Under the pieces are notes generated by a model. That model searched no databases. It saw only the letters and a list, made by a program, of their open reading frames with translations, and was not told the DNA's origin. A stretch of DNA of 64,000 bases, from NCBI RefSeq assembly GCF_000344685.1, contig NW_006920410.1, forward strand, positions 1,388,414 to 1,452,413, given 5' to 3'. The stretch is from Gloeophyllum trabeum ATCC 11539 (lineage: Eukaryota; Basidiomycota; Agaricomycetes; Gloeophyllales; Gloeophyllaceae). This document shows, piece after piece, positions 56,325-64,000 of the stretch (within the stretch, counting starts at the first letter, position 1; every line of letters starts with the position of its first letter). The position numbers and the translations under genes are program-made.

Positions 56325-59300
56325 ATGGCCATTCCTTATGCCTTCGTAACTCTTGTAACTTCAGACTCGTATCTCCCTGGTGCTCTTGCTCTTGTCGCGG
56401 CTCTCCGAGATGTACATCCGTCCCCGCCAGAACCCCCGGAGGTAGAGTTCCAGACCGTGTGCTTGGTCACACCAGAGACGGTCGACGTTTCGACCGTAAA
56501 ATTGCTCAGGAGGGCGTACGACGTCGTCGTCGGTGTAGAAGTTATCGACCAGCAGGACGTAGAGGGCCTCAGACTCCTAGGTGAGTACGCGTTTCTTTCA
56601 GGGGGAGCGCATATATGGATGTCTACGTGTTTTCTCGCTATGAAAACTGCGGTGAGGCTCAACGATATGGGCTACCTCCGCCCTCGTCTTTGATTACCGC
56701 GGTCATATGACCCATGAAATGTGTAGGGGCACCACTTATCCGGCTCACCTCTATCTCTGCCGCGCAGTCCTGGAAGGATCTTCCAGATAGTCCTCGACAT
56801 AGTACACCCCTCACACTATGTTCCGAGCCACCCATCGTCTTTCATATGATACCATTTATGCTGACATACCGTCATCGCAGGCCGTCCTGACTTATCACAT
56901 GTACTCACGAAACTCCACGTCTTCCGCCTCACCCAATACTCTAAAATAATATTCTTAGACGCCGACATTCTCCCCATCCGCCCTCTCTCCCATTTGTTCA
57001 CTCTCCCGCACGACTTCTCCGCTGTACCGGATGTAGGATGGCCAGATATATTCAACTCCGGGATGATGGTCCTCACCCCGGGAGAGGACAAGTTCAAGGA
57101 ACTGCAGGAGCTTGCTAAAACCAAGGGAAGTTGGGACGGTGGAGACCAAGGTTTGCTCAATGAATGGCGCGGGCCCAATTGGAACCGGCTTAGCTTTATC
57201 TATAACACGACCCCAACAGCCGCATACACGTGAGAAGTTCTCTTGTATCTCGCGTCTTCCAAAGTAAACTTATTTCTTCCATTAGATATGCACCTGCATA
57301 TGAGCGGTTTGGCTCCCAGATTGCCGCAATCCACTTCATCGGTGCGAACAAGCCCTGGAGGGAGATACCTTACCGCGGGCCAGCCTCCAAGGAGTTCCAA
57401 GAGGAGGCAACCCAGCCACAGCGCGCATACAACTACTCGGCCTTGGTTGATCGATGGTATGCTGTGTACGACAAACACTATCGATCCCAGCCCGTTGGCC
57501 CGGTCCCGGAATTTCAGGTGTCGCAGTACAGCTCCGCTTGGGACGAAAAAACTGGGATTGGTGCGGAGGCCGCTTCCACTGCCGGTGGTATGACGCCTGG
57601 TGGTGCCTTGGGCTTGGAAGAGCTCAGGCGGATCGCTGTCGAGGGTATGGGTGCGTATGGCGGTGGAAGCAGCGGCAGCGTCGGGCCTGTAGGGGCCCGA
57701 CGCGAAGGAGAGTATCGTTCCTTGCCTCTGGAGGGTCGATTTGACCTGATGAGACCTAGGAGGGAAGAGAAACCCTCAGAACAGGGCTCAGACGACCAAA
57801 GGACTCCAACTGCGGAGCACCCGCGGTTGGGATCTGGCTCCACTCCCAGGATGGAGACACTACCGACTCCAGGACCAGATGAATATCCTCCTGCTCCTGC
57901 TCGCCATGGGCACACATTGCCGCCTACTCCATGGCAGCCCCCTTCGGGCGATCAGGGATGGCAGCCTCCTCCCGGTGATCAAGTATGGCAACAGTCTCAG
58001 CAGGATCATAGCGGAGAATGGTACCATCAGCAACATAGTCACGAGCAATCGGGGCAGCATCAGCACCACGACCATGGTCAGCACCATCAACACCACGAGC
58101 ATCGTCAACATCCACAACACCACCAGCACGGCCAGCATCATGAGCACGGCCACCAATATCAGCGCCACGAGCATGGGCAACACCGTCAACATGGAGGACC
58201 CAGCCACCACGAGCATCATCAGCAGCATGAACATCAACACCACGGAGGCCAGCACCAGGAGCATCACCACCACCATTCACCTCCTCGGCGACCGTCTTCG
58301 CCCCCGCTGCTTTCTTGGAATCCCGCTGTTGAGCCGCCTCCCCGCACTGCCCCTCCAGCATCAGCTTTCCCCACCGACACGTACTTCCCTAATGTATGGG
58401 ATCAAACACCCAGCAAACAGCATGATGTGGCATATCATGCTCATCCGGGGTCGAGCTCTTCTGAACACCAAGGACCGTTCTTTGAGCCTCCGCCGCCCGC
58501 CGCTATTCCAGAGCGTCTTCTTCGCGAGGGCCACTACACGAACGTCATCGGGCAAACGCCGCAGGGCCAACCTGGTTCCCCTTCAGCACCCGCCCCTGAT
58601 CCTATGAAAGTGAAGACAGTGTTTCCGTGGGAAGAGAAGCCCCGACATGTCCCGGTCCGAGCCTTTCCATCGACTGATGCTCCGCCGCCCCGTGCTGTAT
58701 TTATAGAAGAGCAGAAGGTACAGAGTCCCCCTCCAGCGGAGCCAGAGCGGACAACGTCGCCTGGCCGTTCGCCCGTCCGCTCACCTATCGCGTATACGCA
58801 ACCGCCTCCCCCTCCTCCGCCCACGAAAGGGTTCCCAAAGAAGTTGGCGTACACAAATGCTTGGGATACAGTACCAAGCATCACGAAATATGCCACAAAG
58901 CTTGTGAGACCGTCACACCGTGCTAACCCAGCTCCTACGATCGACGAGGACGATGGATTTCGCAAGGGCTATCGCAGCTGGGAGACTCGGTCCGAGGCAA
59001 GTAGTTTCGACGGCGATGACGAAGGCGCGAACGATGAAGACGACGACGATGCGAGCCACAATGGCGATGACAGCAGTCGGGAACGAGGCGGTTCCAGAAG
59101 GCGGCGGACCAGCAGTGGTTCGACCGGCGCGCTGACACCCACAGGTACAGGTCCAAGTGGAAAAGGGAAATACCGGACACAAGGTGTGCAGACCATTCCT
59201 AGAGAAATGCGTAGTAAGAGTGTTCAGGTCACTCTTATCGGCAAATCTACGAAAGGTTCTGATGATTTGGACCAAGAACCAGTAGCAAAGCGATCTCCTC

Positions 59301-59872
59301 CGAGGCCTTCGTTGAAAACCCGCGGTCGGACGGGTAGCGGCGCGACTCTCAAGAACTGGTCCCCTACCGGTGGTCCAGGATCTCCGATTGTGGCGACGCG
59401 ATCTGGTTCACCTGCGCTCGATTCGCCTGCCCTGCTGCCTCCCCCTAGGCCGGTGGTGCCACACTGGGACTCTCCTTCAGGCATGAAGTCGCCCCGCAAT
59501 TTTAGTCCGCCTATGGCCGGGTCTCCGAAAGGCGGATCTCCTATCCACTCGCCTCCGCACGCGTACACGCGCGTCAGGTCTCCCCCTCAACAGACGGTGG
59601 TGACATCGCCTTCTCAGAAGCCCTTGATGTCGCCGCAGATAACGCGCACATCTTCGAACGAAACCGGGTTGGCGTCGTCGCCGTCGTCTGTGGGACCCAT
59701 ATCGCCCTCTGATGGCCAGCCTATCCCTGGACCCCCCAGGAAAACCGCTTCCCGTGTTTGGGATCCTACCCGCAGCGTCGATATATTCAAGAAGGGCTCA
59801 GAGGAGGTTCTCGCTCGGTTCCTGCGGATGACGCCCCAGTCATGGGACGAAGAAGGCGGCGAGCGTTCATAA
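56325..59872 (+). CDS. Glycogenin with long His-, Pro- and Ser-rich tail
   Basis: GT8 self-glucosylating primer of glycogen synthesis. Three exons: 56325-56580, 56881-57229, 57286-59872 (3192 nt, 1063 residues). The catalytic domain (about 1-260) has AFVTLVTSDSYLPGALALVA, the DxD metal site in KIIFLDADILPIRPL (112-114), PDVGWPDIFNSGMMVLTPG, WDGGDQGLLNEW and IAAIHFIGANKPW. The tail contains a His/Gln-rich block (about 448-533) and repeated short motifs (TYFPNVWDQTPSKQ, HYTNVIGQTPQGQ, AYTNAWDTVPSITKYATKL). The end, RVWDPTRSVDIFKKGSEEV, LARFLRM, resembles the glycogen-synthase-docking motif at glycogenin C-termini. The first intron is 300 bp, far above the local norm. The acceptor tyrosine cannot be assigned from sequence alone. 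Confidence 0.92.
58023..58278 (+). repeat. His/Gln-codon-rich tract in glycogenin
   Basis: About 85 codons are dominated by CAC, CAT, CAG and GAG/CAC steps, giving HEQSGQHQHHDHGQHHQHHE-like sequence with the recurring unit H-G-Q-H or Q-H-H-E-H. The DNA is a degenerate CAN/CAC-CAG-CAT repeat, so expansion by slippage is likely. All copies are in frame. Confidence 0.85.
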
Positions 59873-60200
59873 TATTCATAAGTAACGCTGCGGACTTTTT
59901 GTTAATTCTGCTATGCCTATGTTCGTAGAAATGCCTAGACTTCGACTCTACTTTTTTTCGTTTCGGTGCATTCATTCCCTGCCGTTCGTGCTTTCCATTT
60001 CACGCTGTTCAATTCATATGGTTCGGGCATACCCAGCATTGACCGTTCTGCACGCACTCACTTATTCTGCTCGTTGCCTTTTCTATCACTTATTGCATTT
60101 CAACTTTCTCTGTTGTCGGGGCCCCGCGTACGATAAGAGTACTAGCACAGTCCTGTACTGCCACAACGAAGCGTCATCTGGATCTCACATTGCTGTGCGA

Positions 60201-60245
60201 TGACGTCACGCGTCAATGACGTGCGGCTCTCTTTGAGCCAAGGGG
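60201..60245 (+). promoter_or_regulatory. CRE (TGACGTCA) and STRE (AGGGG) upstream of LEA-like gene
   Basis: A perfect palindromic CRE/ATF site TGACGTCA occupies 60201-60208. A half site TGACGTGC begins at 60217, and an AGGGG stress element is at 60241-60245. They lie 150-200 bp before the start codon. In fungi such sites bind bZIP (Atf1-type) and C2H2 stress factors; the assignment is by motif only. Confidence 0.5.
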
Positions 60246-60305
60246 CCCGCCACAACGCTCCAAGGTGATGCACACCTGATGCTTACGCTGACACCTATGG
60301 CGCCG

Positions 60306-60312
60306 TATAAAA
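60306..60312 (+). promoter_or_regulatory. TATA box of the LEA-like gene
   Basis: TATAAAA, 91 bp before the start codon, in a GC-rich context (CGCCG directly upstream). It is one of the clearest TATA boxes in the window, consistent with an inducible gene. Confidence 0.6.
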
Positions 60313-60396
60313 CAGACAGCTTCACTCACCGTGTTCTTCACTTTTACCTGCTAACGACACCTCACACTATCTTATCCGAATATCTGAATACCTATC

Positions 60397-61263
60397 ATGT
60401 CTTCTGAGTGAGTAGCGAGTCATTGCCTGCGTTGTAGCACCGTCCTGACGGAGACGCGTCCAGCGCCAAGTACGAGACCACCGCTGCCTGGGCTGAGGCA
60501 GAGACTTCCACGCCCGAGCTCGCACAGAAGGTTGCTCAGAACGCAGAACTCGAGAAGAAGGCCGCCGAGGAGGTTGCTCTCGCTGCCCAGGTTCGTATTC
60601 ACATCTCAATTGTGCCTTGTGAATATGCTGACGCGTTATCCCCGATTCAGGCGACCTTGAACTCTGACCTGAGTGGGGGAGCTAGTGGTGCTGCAGGACA
60701 ACTGAGCGCGACGACCGACAAGGCCGTCGCGGAGGGCAAGCACGATGTGGATAGTGCGAAGGCCACTGGCGCCGGATACGTTGAACAGGCCAAGTCGCTA
60801 GTTGGCTCAGCTGCCGCTACCGCAGGGGTACGTCCGGGAGCACATCTGCGCATTGATGATGATATTGAGGACCCTTCCCATCCAGTCATATCTCCCTTCA
60901 ACCGAACAAGCCAAGGGAACTGCCGCTGGCACTGCCAATGGCGTCGTCGGCACCCTGTCGTCAGTTGCCACCAGTGCGCTTGCAACTGGCAAGGAATACG
61001 TCCAAGCTGCAGCAGCCGCTGCTCAGCCTCACATCGAGACGGCCAAGGCTGCAGCTCAGCCACACATCAACAAGGCCGTCGAGACTGCTCAGGGATACGT
61101 AGGTGCTGGAAAGACCTCGAGCACGACCGGACCAGCAGACAGCTCCGTACCTGCGTCCACGGCACCCCTCGAGAGTGGACCTCATACGGTTGGCGAGCCA
61201 TACCCGCCTACCAATACGGTGCAGGACCCAAGTGCGCTGCGAGTTGGGGAGAACGCTGTATGA
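60397..61263 (+). CDS. Ala-rich LEA-like/hydrophilin protein
   Basis: Four exons: 60397-60407, 60464-60590, 60651-60827, 60886-61263 (693 nt, 230 residues). The 11-nt first exon needs the acceptor at 60463 (56-bp intron, CCTGAC branch). The product begins MSSDAKYETTAAWAEAETST and is Ala/Lys/Glu/Thr-rich and hydrophilic. It has amphipathic near-repeats (HDVDSAKATGAGYVEQAKSL, YVQAAAAAAQPHIETAKAAA, QPHINKAVETAQGYVGAGK) like group 3 LEA or heat-shock-type hydrophilins. Unstructured-when-hydrated, membrane- or protein-protecting roles are known for such proteins; the role here is inferred, supported by the CRE/STRE/TATA promoter. No signal peptide or membrane helix. Confidence 0.72.
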
Positions 61264-61911
61264 ATGTATGCTAGTCTGGAAGGAAGACTGAATGTACGAT
61301 AGATATGTCCTATACCCCGTAGCATAATGAGACTGCTCCTTGACACAAATTTTAGTGGAATGGCAAGGATGTAACGCGTTCCGCTCCCATTGCGACTGGA
61401 TGGAAAAACGAGACCTTTCGGATCTTGAGACTTTACACTGATACCAATCGGCAACCGGCAACACAGGTAGACAAAGAAGGACGGATAAACTAGAACCATG
61501 AGCAGTGTAGGAGAGTTTGCATCACCGATGATCTTGGATGATCTTGTGTCACCTGCCAGTCGGCACCCTGAGGTGCTTTCAGCATATTGTCAAGACATTA
61601 TCAGCCAGTCTATTGCACAGTGGAAAAGCATGAGAGCCATATGCCAGACAGTAGCTCAGCATTGACACAGAAGTGCACGTGGTGGCTTGGAGAAACCGAA
61701 CGAGCTGTGGCAAAAGCCAAGGCCCGTCTTGCCGCCACAGGTCCAGGAACCGCGCCACCCGGCGATCGCCGAGAGAAGCCACTTGGACAAAGGCTTCGAC
61801 ATCATCGCCTTTCCGGGACCAATTTAGCTGCCATAAATAGGGGCTGCCATACATCATCGCCCTATCCAAGCCGCAGTGCCTCTTCGATAGCAACAACCAC
61901 ATCTCACAACA
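61264..61911. other. Intergenic, LEA-like to Gly/Ser-rich gene
   Basis: About 650 bp; apart from the core promoter near 61834 nothing is recognised. Overlapping open frames on the minus strand lack support. Confidence 0.45.
61834..61844 (+). promoter_or_regulatory. TATA-like box fused to an AGGGG stress element
   Basis: ATAAATA at 61834-61840 runs directly into AGGGG (61840-61844), 68 bp upstream of the start codon; a CCAATTT lies at 61820. The arrangement suggests stress- or stage-induced expression, as for the LEA-like neighbour. Confidence 0.4.
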
Positions 61912-62887
61912 ATGGTACGGGCTGCCCCTGCAGAGCATTGTGGCGGGCCATTGACCTGTCTGTTCAGGATAACATTATGAACCTCGCCAAACAGGGCTAT
62001 CAGGCCTACTCTGAGTCTCAGTGTGCGTAATCTGTCAAGATCGGAATCCATCTATAGGATTTATCGTACCCACTGTGGCCTGCAGCGAACAATGTGAACA
62101 AGACTGGTGGCCAGGAGTACAATTCGCCACACCACTCGAACCAGGGCCAGGGCGGGTACAATGATGGCCCCGACAGTGAGTGTCCTGCGCTGCCATTATG
62201 TGGCAAAGCGAATTTGACATTGATATCTGTATGCAGTCGACCATGACGAGGCCGTTCGCACCGCGACATCTCAGGGGTCGGGTGATAGCTCACTATTCTC
62301 CTCGGCGATGAGCTTCTTGAGCAACAACAAGGCGCGCCGTCGTTACTTCATTGTTAGCGGTCCATCACTGACATCATGTACAGACCGAGCACCAGCAGCC
62401 GGTTGATGAGCAGGGTGTCCAAGATGCTCATCGAAAGGTATACCAGGAAGGCGATGGCAGTGGTATGGATGCCTCTGCTCTTGGCGGTGCAGCTGCTCTG
62501 CAAGTACGCGCAATCACCGCATCAGTGCACTTTGAAATGTGACTCATGAGTGCCGTCTGTTCAGGCGCTGAAAAGTTTCACCTCGAGTGGTGGATCCAGT
62601 AGCGGAGGTGGCAACATGCAAACGAAGCTGATCAGCATGGCTATGGCGGAAGCCACCCAGCTGTTCGATAGTAAAGGCGCCGTGTCTGGCAACAAGCAGG
62701 ATGCAGTGAACAGTGCGGCTATGACTGTCATGAAGCTCTTGGTGCAATCCAAGTTCTCTGGCACGACTGGCGGAGGCAACAGCGGTGGTTTGGGTAGCTT
62801 GATGGGTCTGGTGAGTCGCCTCTATTGTAGACTAGAAGGCTATGACCTCATGCGAAGTACGTAACGAAGGCTTCGAAGTTTATGTGA
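61912..62887 (+). CDS. Small Gly/Ser-rich protein (DUF7721/beta-flanking type)
   Basis: Seven exons: 61912-61914, 61968-62022, 62086-62175, 62237-62331, 62384-62503, 62565-62810, 62870-62887 (627 nt, 208 residues). Exon 1 is just the ATG; the intron then starts GTACGG. The N-terminus MDNIMNLAKQGYQAYSESQ is an amphipathic helix. A His/Gly/Asn/Gln-rich middle follows, with DHDEAVRTATSQGSG and FSSAMSFLSNNK. The second half has the helical unit MQTKLISMAMAEATQLFDSK and NKQDAVNSAAMTVMKLLVQS, Gly/Ser spacers and a terminal LGSLMGLASKFM. Proteins like this are widespread in Agaricomycetes, and I believe they are filed as DUF7721 or beta-flanking proteins, but that name is from memory. The fourth intron (62332-62383) fits only as GC-AG. 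Function unknown. Confidence 0.68.
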
Positions 62888-63442
62888 TAGAGCATGACGG
62901 ACGACCTCATGGAATATAAGCAGAAGAGATCAGAGAGAATACTGCCGTTCGTGCAGTATGCCAGCGAGAAGTCAAGGTGTAGTGCTCTGTACATTGTAGC
63001 GCAGCGATGGCGCGGTCCGATGTAAATCGAATCATTGAACGTATGTTCGAGGTCAAATGAGACTTGAGACGTTCGCTAATACACGCCACCACATTCATGT
63101 ATGAGAGCGACTGAAGGTGCAATGCGCTCTGCGAGCGATTACATTGTACAACCTCAGGTCCGTACTTTCATCTGCAGTGTTATAAGTATACAAGCTAGCA
63201 GTAATTGATACATTGTGGAGTAATCCAACATCCATAGCTAAAAAGACAGCGAAACATCAGAAAGCGATATCAGGATGGCACCAAAATCGACAGCGACGAA
63301 ATAATGATACTGTGAATATAAATTATACGAGATCGCAAGAGCAGCGTGAATAAAGCGCAATAAAAATAATAATCAACACGAGCATAAGGTAGCCTGATAA
63401 GAAACTCAAGGGAATTGAGAGGACCATCGGGACAAGACTAGT
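62888..63442. other. Intergenic, 3' flanks
   Basis: About 555 bp between convergent genes, AT-richer than average around 63170-63400. No RNA gene or coding frame is supported. Confidence 0.45.
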
Positions 63443-64000
63443 CTAGGTCTGCACCCCATTGCCAACCGCCATCGTCCGAGGCGAGTCAAGAATCGCATCG
63501 GCTGACAGTCTGGCCTTCGACTGTGTCGAACTAAGATCCAGCAGTAAACCCTCCGAAAAAAAACGGGTGTCTACGCATAGGTCATGCGGCTCCGATGAGA
63601 CGTCGCAGTCATAGCCACTCGCGGACATGGGGGGTGAAATAGTATAGCCATACTGTGGAGGCGTCCGCGGAGCAGGATCGTCATCCTCGCTGAAGGGAGA
63701 CCTACTGCCGGAAGTACTCCGTGAATGACGCCGTGCCAGATATGGATGGTCTAAAGACCTAGAATGGGATGTAGGGAATAGTCCAGACAATAGCGGATAG
63801 TCGGGAATTGCCTCATTGCATGAAGTAGCCGAGGACGGCCTCGCAAGATCGAAGTTCGAGCCGCGCAACAAGCTCGTCACTGGCGGAGGCGATCTAGAGC
63901 TACAACCACAAGCGCTGTCAGGCGATGAATACGACCCCAATACCTCGACAGGCGTTAACGCAATCCCTGTCCCAGGAGAAGTGGGAGAACCTGATGCGTG
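63443..64000 (-). CDS. 3' end of an unrecognised Ser/Pro-rich gene (partial)
   Basis: The minus-strand frame is open from the window edge (64000) to the stop at 63443, about 185 codons. It is Ser/Pro/Asp-rich with SARRHSRSTSGSRSPFSEDD-like composition, PPQYGYTISPPMSASGYDCD and a hydrophobic FFSEGLLLDLSSTQSKARLS near the end. The likely disordered C-terminus gives no family clue. The start lies outside the window. Confidence 0.55.
   Translation of the reverse strand, partial: HASGSPTSPGTGIALTPVEVLGSYSSPDSACGCSSRSPPPVTSLLRGSNFDLARPSSATSCNEAIPDYPLLSGLFPTSHSRSLDHPYLARRHSRSTSGSRSPFSEDDDPAPRTPPQYGYTISPPMSASGYDCDVSSEPHDLCVDTRFFSEGLLLDLSSTQSKARLSADAILDSPRTMAVGNGVQT

Larger units (their letters stand above)
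59873..60396. other. Intergenic, glycogenin to LEA-like gene
   Basis: About 525 bp. The first half is T-rich 3' flank of glycogenin; the second half carries the regulatory sites listed separately for the LEA-like gene. Confidence 0.5.

Noticed and set aside
57879..58607. 242-codon alternative plus-strand frame inside glycogenin
   Set aside because: Frame-shifted reading of the CAN repeat; Ser/Thr/Asn/Ile-rich and not supported by any splice site.
1..64000. CRISPR array, bacterial operon or viral insertion
   Set aside because: No regularly spaced repeats, no Shine-Dalgarno-led gene strings and no viral genes were seen; all recognisable genes are intron-bearing fungal genes or family members.

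Overview
The window is nuclear DNA of a filamentous basidiomycete, most likely an agaricomycete of the polypore type. This is inferred from the very compact gene layout, introns that are nearly all 44-65 bp with GT..AG ends and CTNAC-like branch sites, and typical basidiomycete gene families (EthD-like duplicated proteins, DHA1 transporters, a CBM19-like Ser/Ala-rich secreted protein). The species cannot be named from sequence alone. No prokaryotic, viral or CRISPR feature was seen. Most gene models were built by reading splice sites by hand. Where exon boundaries are given they keep frame, and for most genes with every exon placed the total exon length was checked to be a multiple of three.

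Layout. 0-5.3 kb: the 3' end of an unknown gene, BDP1 (Pol III factor TFIIIB), a tRNA-Phe with a 10-nt intron directly behind it, and the 20-exon meiotic recombinase DMC1. 5.5-11 kb: a duplicated EthD-like protein, a secreted RNase T2, an unknown Ser-rich protein and SURF1. 11.2-19 kb: SLA2 (endocytosis) and a long unknown Ser/Pro-rich protein. 19-22 kb: a gene-poor stretch carrying an 810-bp non-autonomous DNA transposon with perfect 33-bp inverted ends and an 8-bp target duplication. 22-25.3 kb: a voltage-sensor-only membrane protein, CWC25 and a 96-residue orphan. 25.3-34 kb: a gene-poor 1.7 kb, then two DHA1-type MFS transporters flanking a Coq11/NDUFA9-like SDR. 34.3-46 kb: REV7, SNX4, a PTM1-like 7TM protein, RPB2 and a ketosamine-3-kinase. 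46.3-59.9 kb: a CBM19-like secreted protein, NUP96, a class III old yellow enzyme, a CQD1/ADCK2-type UbiB protein and a large glycogenin. 60.4-64 kb: an Ala-rich LEA-like protein with a CRE/STRE promoter, a Gly/Ser-rich small protein whose first coding exon is only the start codon, and the 3' end of an unknown gene.

The genes are mostly single-copy housekeeping functions: transcription (BDP1, RPB2), splicing (CWC25), DNA repair and meiosis (DMC1, REV7), membrane traffic (SLA2, SNX4, PTM1-like), nuclear pore (NUP96) and mitochondria/ubiquinone (SURF1, Coq11-like, CQD1-like). No biosynthetic cluster is evident. Divergent pairs share short promoters (SURF1/SLA2, VSD protein/CWC25, NUP96/OYE). 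The least ordinary items are the transposon with subterminal palindromes, the pore-less voltage sensor, two probable GC-AG introns, very small coding exons, the His-rich glycogenin tail and the orphan genes.
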